Source of the DNA: Loktanella sp. D2R18 | GTDB lineage: Bacteria > Pseudomonadota > Alphaproteobacteria > Rhodobacterales > Rhodobacteraceae | Direction: 5' to 3' | Assembly: GCF_003318235.1 (NCBI RefSeq) | Contig: NZ_QOCG01000002.1 | Location: 62,001 to 126,000 of the forward strand | Length of the DNA: 64,000 bases | In this document: positions 36,629 to 46,828 of the stretch, in pieces | Layout: each line of letters starts with the position of its first letter | How positions within the stretch are numbered: the first letter of the stretch is position 1 | Notes under the pieces: generated by a model | What the model was told of the DNA's origin: nothing | The model's input: the letters and a program-made list of their open reading frames with translations, nothing else | Database searches by the model: none | Position numbers and translations under genes: made by a program

Positions 36629-37059
36629 CTTTGTGCAGTCCAAACATAGCGAATATCAGGCAGTTTTTCTTGGTTTTCGGCACCACCCGTCATATGGGAC
36701 ACAAGAAAGCCGTGGCGCTCATAGAACCGCCGCGCGCCTGTGTTTGCTTGAAAGCACCAAAGGTTAAGCCGCTCACGGCGGGTCTTCATTTCATTCAGCA
36801 ATGCGCTGCCAATACCACGACCACGCGCGGCGGCGGCAAGGTAAAGCTGCTCAATCTCGCCGTCAGCGCGCGCGATAAACCCCTGTACTCCATCATCATC
36901 TGCGACCAGCACGTCTTGGCTAGATACCACATGGGTGATGAATTTACGGTCCTGCGCACGGGTGTGAAGCATGGGGATATAAGGCGTGTCCGCGCACCAG
37001 TCGCCCATAATTTTTGCAATCGCATCGATATCTGTTTCAGTGGCCGCGCGTAATTTCAT
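36625..37059 (-). CDS. GNAT-family N-acetyltransferase
   Basis: 144 residues. QLYLAAAARGRGIGSALLNE is motif A with the RGxGIG acetyl-CoA loop, and NTGARRFYERHGFLVS is motif B with the Tyr. Substrate cannot be predicted. It overlaps both neighbours by 4 bases (ATGA), so it is translationally locked between ycjX and the ycjF-like gene. That placement suggests co-expression with the stress pair. Confidence 0.9.
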   Translation of the reverse strand: MKLRAATETDIDAIAKIMGDWCADTPYIPMLHTRAQDRKFITHVVSSQDVLVADDDGVQGFIARADGEIEQLYLAAAARGRGIGSALLNEMKTRRERLNLWCFQANTGARRFYERHGFLVSHMTGGAENQEKLPDIRYVWTAQR

Positions 37060-38468
37060 AGCTTGTCTCCAAACAGAAACTGCGCAGCCTTATCGAGCCG
37101 AATATGTGGTGGCCCGTCACCGGGGCGCAGCGTCAGCGGCGCGGGGGCGAACCGCATCACTGCGTAGTCCGCGTCCAGCCATTTGTCGGCCCCGGCGCGG
37201 GCCGGCGACAGCAAATGCGCGGGGTCGTCGGGTAGATCACCGGGATAAAACGCGGCTTGCTTTCCGGTTTCAAGTAGCCGACCGCGCACAACATCAATCG
37301 GCTTGCCTGCGTGATCGACTGTATTTTCGACGGTGGTACGCAAGGCCGCAATGGACATGGCGGCGGTCTTGGCCCCCGCGAAATCAGCGCGGTCGCTGGC
37401 CTCGCGTAGCAATGCTTGGGTAATGGCTGTCAGTTGCGGGTGCTGGCTGTGGTGCAAATGGTCGGCCTTGGTCGCGGCGAATAGAATTTTCTCGACCCGC
37501 TTACCTTGAAAGATACGGGTCAAGAATGCATTGCGCCCGGGGCGAAACGCGCCCAAAATTCCGGCCATCGCATTGCGTAAATCGTCAAGCGCGGCGGGCC
37601 CTGCGTGGATCGCGCCCAGAACATCGACAAGCACAATCTGCCGATCGATCTTGGCAAAATGGTCACGAAAGAACGGGCGCACGATATTGTGCTTATAGCT
37701 TTCGAAACGGCGTTCAAATTCGCGGCCCAATGATTTGCGCGCGAATTTTTCACTGGGCAGAGGTGCAAATGTGAGCACGGGTGATCCCGCCAATTCGCCG
37801 GGCAGCATGAAACGCCCCGGTGTGCAGTCTGAAAACCCAGCCGCGCGGCTAGCGTTCAAGTGGCTGGTGAACCCAGTCGCCAGCGCCTGCGCGGTGGGCT
37901 CGTCCAAGGTGGAATTTGCATCGACACCCTGCGCTTGCTGAAGATAGGCATCCCCTTCGGGCCGTCCTTTTGCGCGGGTCAATGCGGCAGCAGACCACTG
38001 CGCATAGCTTTGGTCCAGCAAAGCCAGATCAAGCAACCATTCTCCGGGATAGTCGACGATATCGATATGTACCGTGCGCGGGCCAGATAGTCCGGCCAAC
38101 AGCCCCGAAGGCTGCACCCGTAAAGACAGCCGCAATTCGCTAATTCGATCAGTGCTATCAGGCCATTTGGGGTCAGGCGCGGTCAGGCACCCCAGATTGG
38201 CCTCATAAGCAAAACGCGGGATCGTATCATCGGGTTGCGGCTGTAGGTATGCGGCGGTGATTGCCCCGTTTGCGGCGGCGGCCAGTTGCGGCATCCGCCC
38301 GCGATCCATCAGATTTGCGACCAGCGAGGTGATAAACACCGTTTTACCCGCACGCGACAGCCCGGTTACCCCTAGACGGATCACGGGTTCCGCGAACGGG
38401 TGGGTCAATGTGTCTGTGATTTCGGCCGCGGCCCATGACACTTGATTTGTGATCGTCCTAAAAACCAA
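37056..38468 (-). CDS. ycjX: YcjX-family P-loop protein
   Basis: 470 residues with a TTG start at 38468, preceded by AAAGGG. LGVTGLSRAGKTVFITSLVA is the family's altered Walker A (GxxxAGKT), and DTIPRFAYEANLGCL follows. VDVLGAIHAGPAALDDLRNA carries the Walker-B-like VDVL, and FAATKADHLHHSQHPQL the TKAD guanine-specificity-like motif. YcjX proteins (DUF463) are heat-shock-linked predicted NTPases. First gene of ycjX-GNAT-ycjF. A GTG at 38441 is an alternative start, but the N-terminal length fits relatives. Confidence 0.88.
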   Translation of the reverse strand: MVFRTITNQVSWAAAEITDTLTHPFAEPVIRLGVTGLSRAGKTVFITSLVANLMDRGRMPQLAAAANGAITAAYLQPQPDDTIPRFAYEANLGCLTAPDPKWPDSTDRISELRLSLRVQPSGLLAGLSGPRTVHIDIVDYPGEWLLDLALLDQSYAQWSAAALTRAKGRPEGDAYLQQAQGVDANSTLDEPTAQALATGFTSHLNASRAAGFSDCTPGRFMLPGELAGSPVLTFAPLPSEKFARKSLGREFERRFESYKHNIVRPFFRDHFAKIDRQIVLVDVLGAIHAGPAALDDLRNAMAGILGAFRPGRNAFLTRIFQGKRVEKILFAATKADHLHHSQHPQLTAITQALLREASDRADFAGAKTAAMSIAALRTTVENTVDHAGKPIDVVRGRLLETGKQAAFYPGDLPDDPAHLLSPARAGADKWLDADYAVMRFAPAPLTLRPGDGPPHIRLDKAAQFLFGDKL

Positions 38469-38562
38469 CCTTGGGCCCTTTCACTGTGTGGTTTCAAGAT
38501 AGGGGTGGTGCGCGCAGATGTGTAGGGATTGATTTTACCGCCCGGCGGGCCTAATCGGGGGC

Positions 38563-39333
38563 ATGCCACGTTTTGCCCTTCTTGTTGAATATCACGGCGC
38601 GCCCTTTGCCGGGTGGCAACGCCAGAACGACCAGCCGTCAGTGCAAGGCACGATTGAAGCGGCCCTTGCCAAGATTGAGCCGGGCGAACACACAATTGGC
38701 GCCGCCGGGCGCACAGATGCTGGCGTCCATGCAACGGGGCAGGTCGCGCATTGCGACTTACAACGCGATTGGGACCCGTTTCGCCTGTCCGAAGCGCTCA
38801 ATTATCACCTTAAACCCAATCCTGTTGCGGTTTTGGATTGTGCGCGTGTTGACGATGAATGGCACGCGCGCTTTGGGGCGCTTGAGCGACAATATTTGTT
38901 CCGGTTGATTGCGCGACGTGCGCCGTTAACATCCGAGGCCGGGCAAATGTGGCGGGTGAACCATGCTTTGGACGCTGCTGCGATGCAGGCAGGCGCGGAT
39001 CGGTTGATTGGTTTGCATGATTTCACGACCTTCCGGTCATCGATCTGTCAGTCAAAAAGCCCGGTGAAAACCTTGGATTCGCTTCAGGTCGTTGAAATCC
39101 CACGTGCAGTTGGTACCGAATATCAGTTTCATATCCGCGCGCGATCCTTTTTGCACAACCAAGTGCGCAGCTTTGTCGGAACGCTTGAACGTGTCGGGTC
39201 CGGGCGCTGGACGCCAGACGATGTGACAAAGGCGCTTGAAGCCAAAGACCGCGCAGCTTGCGGCCCGGTCTGCCCGCCGCAGGGGCTATATTTGGCTGCA
39301 GTGAAATACCCGAGCGACCCGTTTGCCACTTAA
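38563..39333 (+). CDS. truA: tRNA pseudouridine(38-40) synthase
   Basis: 256 residues. [20 protein letters not shown] opens the family, [18 protein letters not shown] holds the catalytic Asp, [11 protein letters not shown] and [19 protein letters not shown] are further conserved blocks. The enzyme isomerises uridines 38-40 in the tRNA anticodon stem-loop. It is divergent from ycjX and followed after 73 bases by tamA. Confidence 0.95.
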   Translation: MPRFALLVEYHGAPFAGWQRQNDQPSVQGTIEAALAKIEPGEHTIGAAGRTDAGVHATGQVAHCDLQRDWDPFRLSEALNYHLKPNPVAVLDCARVDDEWHARFGALERQYLFRLIARRAPLTSEAGQMWRVNHALDAAAMQAGADRLIGLHDFTTFRSSICQSKSPVKTLDSLQVVEIPRAVGTEYQFHIRARSFLHNQVRSFVGTLERVGSGRWTPDDVTKALEAKDRAACGPVCPPQGLYLAAVKYPSDPFAT

Positions 39334-39406
39334 GTGAATGGTCAATGCCGTACAGCTTGGTTACTGTTGGTCGCGATAACTGTGATATTGGGTACGGGGG
39401 CGGCGA

Positions 39407-41182
39407 GTGACCAGTTTTAGACGGCTAATTGCGGGTTTTCTTTGTGCGGCGGGTGTGGCCCATGCCCAAGATGTGCGGCTGATCAGCGATGAAGCGCGGG
39501 GGGTGCTTGATGAGGCATCATTGCTGCGCGCACTTGATGATACGGCTGTCCCCCAAGATTATATTGCCGCCGCCCGCGCCGACTATCGCAGGCTTTTAAC
39601 TGCACTTTATGCCCAAGGCTACTATGGTGGCCAAATTTCGATCACCGTCGATGGGGTCGAAGCGTCAAACATCGCGCCGCTGTCAGCGCCTTCTGCTATC
39701 ACAGAAGTGGTGATTAACGTCGTTCCCGGCCCGCAATTCACATTTGGTGAGGTGGCGATCGCGCCGCTACCGACAGGCACCGAATTACCCCAAGATTTGG
39801 GGCCACGCCAGCCGGCGCGTTCGGGCGAAATTTCGGGGGCCGTATCCGGTGGGATCAATAGCTGGCGTGATCAGGGTTACGCCACTGCACGGGTCACATC
39901 CCAACAGATCACGGCGCGCCACGCAGATGACAAATTGGACATCACAGTTGCGCTGGACCCAGGCCCATTAGTGTATTTTGGTGATTTGTCCGTGACCGGA
40001 AACGAAGACGTCAGTCGCGCACGCATCTTGCAGATCGCGGGGTTGCCATCGGGCGATGTTTACGCCCCGTCCGAGATCGCAGCAGCCGAGACGCGTTTGC
40101 GGCGCGCGGGTGCGTTTGACAGCGTTGCAATGACCCAAGCGGATGATTTAATTGATGGAAACATCTTGCCGATGACTGTCCAATTGGATGAAGCCAAGCC
40201 ACGCCGCTTTGGTTTCGGGCTTGAGTTGTCCTCGATTGAGGGGCTGACGGTTTCGTCGTTCTGGCTGCATCGCAATCTACTGGGCGGGGCTGAACGATTT
40301 CGGGTGGATACTGAAATTGCGGGCATAAATGGCGAAACCGGCGGCACCGATTATAGCATTAACACGAGCTTCACCCGGCCAGCGACTTTTGGTGCGGACA
40401 CAGATTTCTTTATCACGTCAGAATTGTCGCGCGAAGATGAGCCAGATTACCTGATCGATAAGTTTGAGGTCGATGTCGGGTTTTCGCGAATCCTTAGCGA
40501 TGAACTGACGGTGCGGGCAGGCGTCGGCCTATTAACAGCGCATGAAGAAACCGAACTTGGGACGCGTGATTACACGCTATTTACGCTGCCGTTAGACGCT
40601 ACCTACGACCGTCGCGACAGTGAAACAAACGCAAAATCAGGCTATTATCTGGACCTATCGGTCACGCCTTTCATTAGCATTGATGATGAATTGGCTGGTG
40701 CGCGGTCATATGGCGATGCGCGCGGATATATCAGCTTTGGTGAAGAGCAGCAGTTTACGTTGGCGGGGCGTTTACAGATTGGCAGTGTCGCAGGCGCGGA
40801 TACGACAGAAGCGCCCGCTGATTATCTGTTTTATTCTGGCGGCGGCGGGACCGTGCGTGGTCAGTCCTATAAAAACTTAGGCGTTGAAACATGGAACGGC
40901 AGTGAATTCGTGACCACGGGCGGCACATCGTTTGCCGGTGCACAGCTAGAGGCGCGCTATGTGATCCGTGAAAAAATATCGCTTGTGGGGTTTTATGACA
41001 TCGGACAGGTCGGCGATACGGCTGTGCCGCTTGAAAATGGTGATTGGCATGCAGGCGCTGGAATTGGGTTGCGTTACGACACGGGGATCGGGCCGATCCG
41101 GCTTGATATCGCGACCCAAGCGAGCGGCGACGACGCGGGCGAAGATGTGCAGGTTTATATCGGGATTGGACAAGCGTTTTGA
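39407..41182 (+). CDS. tamA: TamA, outer-membrane Omp85-family assembly protein
   Basis: 591 residues with a GTG start and a signal peptide RRLIAGFLCAAGVAHA before QDV. Three POTRA domains fill roughly residues 20-260 (VYFGDLSVTGNEDVSRARIL is typical). The C-terminal half is the 16-strand barrel (Bac_surface_Ag), with the Val-Arg-Gly motif GGGTVRGQSYKNLG and a terminal DVQVYIGIGQAF with Phe. TamA works with TamB in placing autotransporters and in lipid traffic between membranes. The stop overlaps the tamB TTG start. Confidence 0.93.
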   Translation: MTSFRRLIAGFLCAAGVAHAQDVRLISDEARGVLDEASLLRALDDTAVPQDYIAAARADYRRLLTALYAQGYYGGQISITVDGVEASNIAPLSAPSAITEVVINVVPGPQFTFGEVAIAPLPTGTELPQDLGPRQPARSGEISGAVSGGINSWRDQGYATARVTSQQITARHADDKLDITVALDPGPLVYFGDLSVTGNEDVSRARILQIAGLPSGDVYAPSEIAAAETRLRRAGAFDSVAMTQADDLIDGNILPMTVQLDEAKPRRFGFGLELSSIEGLTVSSFWLHRNLLGGAERFRVDTEIAGINGETGGTDYSINTSFTRPATFGADTDFFITSELSREDEPDYLIDKFEVDVGFSRILSDELTVRAGVGLLTAHEETELGTRDYTLFTLPLDATYDRRDSETNAKSGYYLDLSVTPFISIDDELAGARSYGDARGYISFGEEQQFTLAGRLQIGSVAGADTTEAPADYLFYSGGGGTVRGQSYKNLGVETWNGSEFVTTGGTSFAGAQLEARYVIREKISLVGFYDIGQVGDTAVPLENGDWHAGAGIGLRYDTGIGPIRLDIATQASGDDAGEDVQVYIGIGQAF

Positions 41183-44100
41183 AACATATTTTTGCGCTCC
41201 TCTGCCTGCTTTTTCCACTCTCCGCTTTGGCGCAAACCCAAGAGGAAGAAGACAAAGGCTATCTGACTAATCTGATTGAAGAAAACCTTTCCGGGGTTAG
41301 CCGGGATGTTACCATCATTGGTTTTGAAGGCGCGCTAAGCTCGAGCGCGACGATTGATGTGCTGACTGTGGCCGATGCCGAAGGGGTTTGGCTGACGCTT
41401 GAAGATATTGTGCTGATCTGGAACCGAAGTGCGTTGCTGCGCGGCGCGATTGATGTGCAAGAACTGAGTGCTACGCGCATCATCGTGGCCCGCCCACCAG
41501 TGTCTGAAGATATGGACACCCCAAGCGCAGAAGCCAGCTCATTCGCGCTGCCTGAACTGCCCGTTTCGATTACACTTGATCAGCTTGATATCGCTGAAAT
41601 CCTGCTAGGCGAAGCGTTTCTGGGAGAAGAAATCACTGTTAGCTTGACAGGTGACGCATCACTGGGAGGTGGTGAGGGTACGGCAAAAATTGTGGCGACC
41701 CGCCTTGGCAACAAGTCGGGCGTCTTTGAAATCAACGGCGGTTATTCAAATGAAACCCGCGTACTTGATCTACTTTTGAATCTGGAAGAAAGCGAAGATG
41801 GGATCATTGGGCGTATCCTTGATTTGCCCGGTCGCCCGGCGATTAAAATGGGGATCGCGGGCAATGCGCCAATTGACGATTATGCCGCGACGATTGCAAT
41901 CGCAACGGACGGCCAGGACCGGTTAAGCGGTAATTTTGAATTACTAAACGCAGATGGCGAACAACGGATTTCTCTTGATGTTGGGGGCGATATTTCGCCG
42001 CTGTTTAACCCCGAATACCAAGATTTTTTTGGCACGGATGCCAAATTGTCGGCTGCGGCCGTACTGTCCGATACGGGTCGCATTGATATCCCCGCCCTGA
42101 CGATTGACGCAGGCCGCGTCACCCTAAATGGTGCATTGTACATCGGTACCCAAGGCTGGCCAGAACTGATCGACCTGACCGGTGCGATTACCCCGGTCGC
42201 GTCTGAGCCGGTGTTGCTACCGTTGTCTGGCCCAAAAACCTATGTGAACGGGGCGCAAATCGCGATTAGCTATGATGCGGATGTGGCCGATGACTGGCGC
42301 GCCGATGTTTCCGCCACAGGATTTGATCGCCCCGGGCTACAGATTGAAACGCTTAGCCTGCGCGGCGGTGGTATTTTGCAACCGGGCGAGGGCGATCTGA
42401 TCGGCCAAGTCACCGCGAACTTTGCCTATGGCGCAACCGGTGTTGGGCTTGACGATGCTGGGGCGGCGCGTGCCTTTGGTGACAGTGTTGAAGGTCTGTT
42501 CACTGCCGCCCGGACGGAACATGAACCGATGCGCATCAGCCAGATTTCGTTGCGTGGGGCGGGGATTGATATTGATGCCAACGCAATCATTGATGGTCCG
42601 GAATCGGGGCTTCAAACGACGGGTTCTGCGCGTGTTGAAGTTACCGGGTTGGACCGGTTTTCGACCTTGATCGGTCAAGAACTGGGCGGTAACGCTGCAT
42701 TCGACCTTGATGCCGAAATCACACCGCTTGACGGGTTGTTCGATCTATCGCTTGCGGGAGAAATATCCGATCTTTCGGTGGGTGTGCCAGAGGCAGACGC
42801 CGTTTTGGCGGGGACCGGAACGCTTGCGGCAAGCGCTGTCCGCGACGAGGCGGGCACCCGGCTTGAGAGTTTGCGCATTCAAACACCAGCGGCAACCGTG
42901 ACAGCATCGGCTGATCTGACCAGCGATGGCTCCGCCGCACAGTTCACGGCGCGTGTCGCCGAAATTGCTGTAATTTTGCCTGATCTAAATGGCCCTGTTT
43001 CCGTTGCCGGGGATATTGCGCTCTCAGCAGATGGGGTGACGGGTATCACGGTAAACGGCACCGGTCCCGCGGCAACATTTGCAGGAGAGGCGACGCTAAA
43101 TCCTGCCGAAACGGGGCAAACAGTTAACGCAGAGCTGACAGCAAGCGTGATCGACTTGTCACGCTATGCCGCGCTGGCCGGGCAGCCTATTTCGGGGCAG
43201 GCCAATTTCACGACCAGCGGCGTTCTGCTAAGCGATCAAATGCGCTTTGATGTCGATATTGCGGGGCAGACCCAAGACGTTACCACGGGAATTGCACAAA
43301 TTGACCCGCTGCTAAACGGCGCAGGGCGATTTACAGCCGCTGTGGCGCGCCCCGCGACTGGCAAGATTTCACTATCGGATATCGTGGTGACGACGCCCGC
43401 CTTTGCATTACGCGGTGCAGCCGATTTGGATATGAACGGCCCCGCACAGGCTGATGTTGATCTACGTTTGTATGATGCTGCCTTGCTTGATCCGAGCCTT
43501 TCCGGGCCAATGAATTTAACGGTGACTGCCGAACCCGGTGCAGATGATACAACGCAGGCTGTGCTGCAGCTGTCGGGTTCCGGTACGACAATTGGGTTGG
43601 ATGCCCTTATCGGCACAGCCGCCAGCGACTTTGCCACTTCAGGCGCGCTTAATGCGGAAGTTGCTGAGCTTGGCGCCTTTGCTACGCTGATTGGACAGCC
43701 CATTTCAGGGGGCGCCACAGTCACTGCATCAGGTGATTTACTGCCTGACCTAAGTCAGTTCGATCTGAATATCGTAGCCCGCAGCCAAGACCTGAGCATC
43801 GCAAACCCAACCGTTGACCCGCTGATCACGGGGGTTGGCCGAGTGAATGCGACAATTGGGTTAGCAGATGGGGTTTTGGCGGTTCGCACGTTGGAATTAT
43901 CGACGCCACAGCTGTCGATTGTTGGGGCTTTGAATGGCGCATCTGGTTATGGCCAAGGGCGGTTTAACGCCAGTTTGCGTGACGTGGGTGTGTTAACGGA
44001 TCAGATCAGCGGCCCTGTGCGCGCGACGGGATCGGCGTCACTGGATGCGGATGGCAATTGGGGGATCGATGCTACGGGAACAGGCCCCGGCGGGTTGCAA

Positions 44101-45435
44101 GCAGATATCAGCGGTCAGACGACCCAGTCCTTAGATATGGCCCTAAACATTACGGGCGCCGCGCCGCTTGCGCTTGCCAATGCTGCGATTGATCCGCGCC
44201 GTTTAAGTGGCACTGCGAATTTTGACATCGGGGTGAACGGGCCGCCCGCGCTGACTTCGGTCAGTGGTAAGGTGACTTTTGCCGATGGGCGGTTGACCGC
44301 GCCAACGCTGCAACAGGCATTATCGGATATTGGCGGGCAGATTAACCTGTCGGGCAGTGCGGCGCAGTTCGATCTGCGCGCGGGCGTTGAAGGCGGCGGT
44401 GATCTGACGATCCGCGGTCCCGTGGGGCTGACGGGTGCAAAGCAGGCTGATCTGACGCTCGCGTTCAATGATGTGGTGCAGCAGGACCCCGAGCTGTATT
44501 CGACCATTGTGAACGGGCAAATTACCTTGAACGGCCCGCTTGATGGCGGCGCGCGGATCGCGGGGCTTTTGACGCTTGGGCAAACAGATATTCAGGTGCC
44601 CTCATCCAGCGTCAGTTCACTGGGCGATCTGCCAGATGTCGTGCATCTTAACGCAGACAGCGCCGTCCGGCAAACGATGTTGCGCGCGGGGGGTGGGCAA
44701 ACAACCGAATCCAGTGGCGAGGGTAGCAGCACGTCACGGGTTTATCCATTGAACATTGTGGTTGATGCGCCGTCGCGGATATTTATCCGGGGTCGTGGGC
44801 TTGATGCGGAACTTGGCGGTCAGTTGACCATCGGGGGGACTACGGCGAATGTCGTGCCTGTTGGGCGGTTTGAACTGGTGCGCGGACGTATTGATATTTT
44901 GCAACAACGGTTTGACCTGACCGAAGGTAGCGCCACAATGCAGGGCGATTTCGATCCATATCTGCGCTTGGTTGCGACGACCGAAACGGATAGCGGTACT
45001 ACGATCAATATCATCGTTGAAGGGTCTGCTGATGCGCCCGAAGTCACATTCGAATCTGTGCCCGAGTTACCCCAAGACGAAGTCCTGTCGCAGCTTATCT
45101 TTGGCCGTGATCTGCAAAGTATAAGCCCGCTACAAGCAGTGCAGCTTGCCTCGGCGATCAGCACGCTTGCAGGTAAAGGAGGCGGGGCTGTGGATCGGTT
45201 GCGCCAAAATATCGGCCTCGATGATTTTGATGTCACAACGGATGAAGAAGGTAATGCCGCCGTGCGTGCTGGCAAATACCTCAGCGACAATGTCTACACT
45301 GACGTCACCGTCACCAGCGACGGCAGCACCGAGATCAACCTCAACCTTGATGTCACAGATGAAATCACAGCCAAAGGCAGCGTCGATCAGGATGGGGAAA
45401 CCAGCGTTGGTGTGTTCTTTGAGCGGGATTATTAA
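41179..45435 (+). CDS. tamB: TamB, translocation and assembly module protein
   Basis: 1418 residues. The TTG start at 41179 overlaps the tamA stop (TTGA). KHIFALLCLLFPLSALAQ acts as signal or anchor; most of the protein is a long repetitive beta-rich region that in this family forms a hydrophobic groove, and the last ~350 residues are the DUF490/TamB domain (FIRGRGLDAELGGQLTIGGT, GRIDILQQRFDLTEGSATMQ, DEVLSQLIFGRDLQSISPLQ). The C-terminal KGSVDQDGETSVGVFFERDY interacts with TamA by analogy. It spans the periplasm. Confidence 0.93.
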   Translation: MKHIFALLCLLFPLSALAQTQEEEDKGYLTNLIEENLSGVSRDVTIIGFEGALSSSATIDVLTVADAEGVWLTLEDIVLIWNRSALLRGAIDVQELSATRIIVARPPVSEDMDTPSAEASSFALPELPVSITLDQLDIAEILLGEAFLGEEITVSLTGDASLGGGEGTAKIVATRLGNKSGVFEINGGYSNETRVLDLLLNLEESEDGIIGRILDLPGRPAIKMGIAGNAPIDDYAATIAIATDGQDRLSGNFELLNADGEQRISLDVGGDISPLFNPEYQDFFGTDAKLSAAAVLSDTGRIDIPALTIDAGRVTLNGALYIGTQGWPELIDLTGAITPVASEPVLLPLSGPKTYVNGAQIAISYDADVADDWRADVSATGFDRPGLQIETLSLRGGGILQPGEGDLIGQVTANFAYGATGVGLDDAGAARAFGDSVEGLFTAARTEHEPMRISQISLRGAGIDIDANAIIDGPESGLQTTGSARVEVTGLDRFSTLIGQELGGNAAFDLDAEITPLDGLFDLSLAGEISDLSVGVPEADAVLAGTGTLAASAVRDEAGTRLESLRIQTPAATVTASADLTSDGSAAQFTARVAEIAVILPDLNGPVSVAGDIALSADGVTGITVNGTGPAATFAGEATLNPAETGQTVNAELTASVIDLSRYAALAGQPISGQANFTTSGVLLSDQMRFDVDIAGQTQDVTTGIAQIDPLLNGAGRFTAAVARPATGKISLSDIVVTTPAFALRGAADLDMNGPAQADVDLRLYDAALLDPSLSGPMNLTVTAEPGADDTTQAVLQLSGSGTTIGLDALIGTAASDFATSGALNAEVAELGAFATLIGQPISGGATVTASGDLLPDLSQFDLNIVARSQDLSIANPTVDPLITGVGRVNATIGLADGVLAVRTLELSTPQLSIVGALNGASGYGQGRFNASLRDVGVLTDQISGPVRATGSASLDADGNWGIDATGTGPGGLQADISGQTTQSLDMALNITGAAPLALANAAIDPRRLSGTANFDIGVNGPPALTSVSGKVTFADGRLTAPTLQQALSDIGGQINLSGSAAQFDLRAGVEGGGDLTIRGPVGLTGAKQADLTLAFNDVVQQDPELYSTIVNGQITLNGPLDGGARIAGLLTLGQTDIQVPSSSVSSLGDLPDVVHLNADSAVRQTMLRAGGGQTTESSGEGSSTSRVYPLNIVVDAPSRIFIRGRGLDAELGGQLTIGGTTANVVPVGRFELVRGRIDILQQRFDLTEGSATMQGDFDPYLRLVATTETDSGTTINIIVEGSADAPEVTFESVPELPQDEVLSQLIFGRDLQSISPLQAVQLASAISTLAGKGGGAVDRLRQNIGLDDFDVTTDEEGNAAVRAGKYLSDNVYTDVTVTSDGSTEINLNLDVTDEITAKGSVDQDGETSVGVFFERDY

Positions 45436-45615
45436 AGCCTGAGCGTCTTTGCCGGGACCGATACCTCGATGAAACCGAACTTCCGCGCGTGATGCAGCGA
45501 AAGTCTTAAGAGAGCCCATGTAGCCATTTTTCTGGATCGCGGCGAATGCCTGCTGTAAAGATTGGATGGACAAGGTGTCAAGCTCACCACGACTTCCTTG
45601 GGAAAAGGAAATAAT

Positions 45616-46677
45616 ATGGCTTTCATCTCCGAAATTCACTACCAAAACAGCTATGCATCTAGCAGTGGCGTTTCGGAATTTGTTGAGGTCTCACTGACAG
45701 CGGATGAAGCAGCACGTGCGGCGGATTTTGACCTTACCACATATAACCTAGATGGAACCGTCATCGACACGTTCAACCTTGCCAGCATTACGCCGGTCAT
45801 TGATCCCGTTACTGGTCTTTACGTCTATTCTTTTGATACTGTCACAACCGACCCCAATGGCGGGGGGGCTGGCAACGCCGAAGCAATTGCGTTGACCGAC
45901 AGTACGCTGACTGAGCCAATCAGCTTTTTTGATATTGGTGGTGGCACGACAGCAATCACGGCGACGGAAGGGCTCGCTGATGGCGCGACTTCGGTTAACA
46001 TCCCGGCTTCAGCTAGTGGCACTTCAATCCAGTTTGATAATGAAGGGAACCGCCTCGATGGCACACTGACCGTTGGGAGTGCAGTTTGTATTGGGAATGG
46101 CGCAGAAATAGAAACGGCGCGTGGTCCTGTTTTGATTGAGGATCTTTGTGTTGATGACTTAGTCGTCACGCGGGACAACGGGCTGCAGCCGTTGCGATGG
46201 AAATATTCCCGGTCTCTCAACCAGTCTGATTTTGCGACAAACCCGGCTATCACGCCGATTTGCATCAAATCCGGAGCCTTGGGTAAAGACCTTCCGAGAA
46301 CCGACTTGCACGTTTCGCCCCAACATCAATTGCTTATCGAGGGCCAAGCTGTCGATCTCATCACTGACAGCGCGGCCTGTCTTGTCAAAGCGAAACACCT
46401 TTGCGGCTACGTTGAAAATGTGTTTCAAGACCGTGCCTGCACGGGCATCGAATATTTTCATCTCCTTTTTGATCGGCATGAAATCATCTTTGCTAACAGC
46501 ATACCGACAGAAAGCTTCTTTCCCGGCGATCAAGCTCTAGAAGCGATGGACAACGGTCAGATTGAAGAATTAGAAGCGCTGTTTCCCGGGTTAGGTCAAG
46601 CACCTCAGGCAGACTACATTACTCTCAAGCAATGGGAGGCAACTGTCGTTGCCGAGATGCTGCGACCGCCGACCTGA
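45616..46677 (+). CDS. Hint-domain protein with a lamin-tail-like N-terminal domain
   Basis: 353 residues from the ATG at 45616, with AAAAGGAA upstream. The N-terminal ~150 residues begin AFISEIHYQNSYASSSGVSE followed by FVEVSL, the pattern of bacterial lamin-tail-like (LTD) domains. A Hint_2 domain starts at VCIGNGAEIETARGPVLIED, with the nucleophile Cys, and has LHVSPQHQLLIEG (the Pro-Gln-His motif). Hint domains cleave the peptide bond before the Cys. FHLLFDRHEIIFANSIPTES is the usual late block. No signal peptide is present; type I or other secretion is possible. It is A+T-richer than tamB, with no terminator between the two. Confidence 0.8.
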   Translation: MAFISEIHYQNSYASSSGVSEFVEVSLTADEAARAADFDLTTYNLDGTVIDTFNLASITPVIDPVTGLYVYSFDTVTTDPNGGGAGNAEAIALTDSTLTEPISFFDIGGGTTAITATEGLADGATSVNIPASASGTSIQFDNEGNRLDGTLTVGSAVCIGNGAEIETARGPVLIEDLCVDDLVVTRDNGLQPLRWKYSRSLNQSDFATNPAITPICIKSGALGKDLPRTDLHVSPQHQLLIEGQAVDLITDSAACLVKAKHLCGYVENVFQDRACTGIEYFHLLFDRHEIIFANSIPTESFFPGDQALEAMDNGQIEELEALFPGLGQAPQADYITLKQWEATVVAEMLRPPT

Positions 46678-46828
46678 TATGCGACACAATCATCTCATCA
46701 AGCTTTTGTAGACGTCTCCCATTTCGCCAATTAGGTCTTTGCTTTGACCTTCAAATTTGGCCGACGACGCGCGCAGTCTGCGGTTTAAGTCTTTATCACA
46801 TGATTTCTGTCTTTAGATGGGGGCGGCT

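Noticed and set aside
45130-45645. 171-residue minus-strand frame opposite the tamB end and the following gap
   Set aside because: No ribosome site, no motif; it is a shadow of tamB codons.
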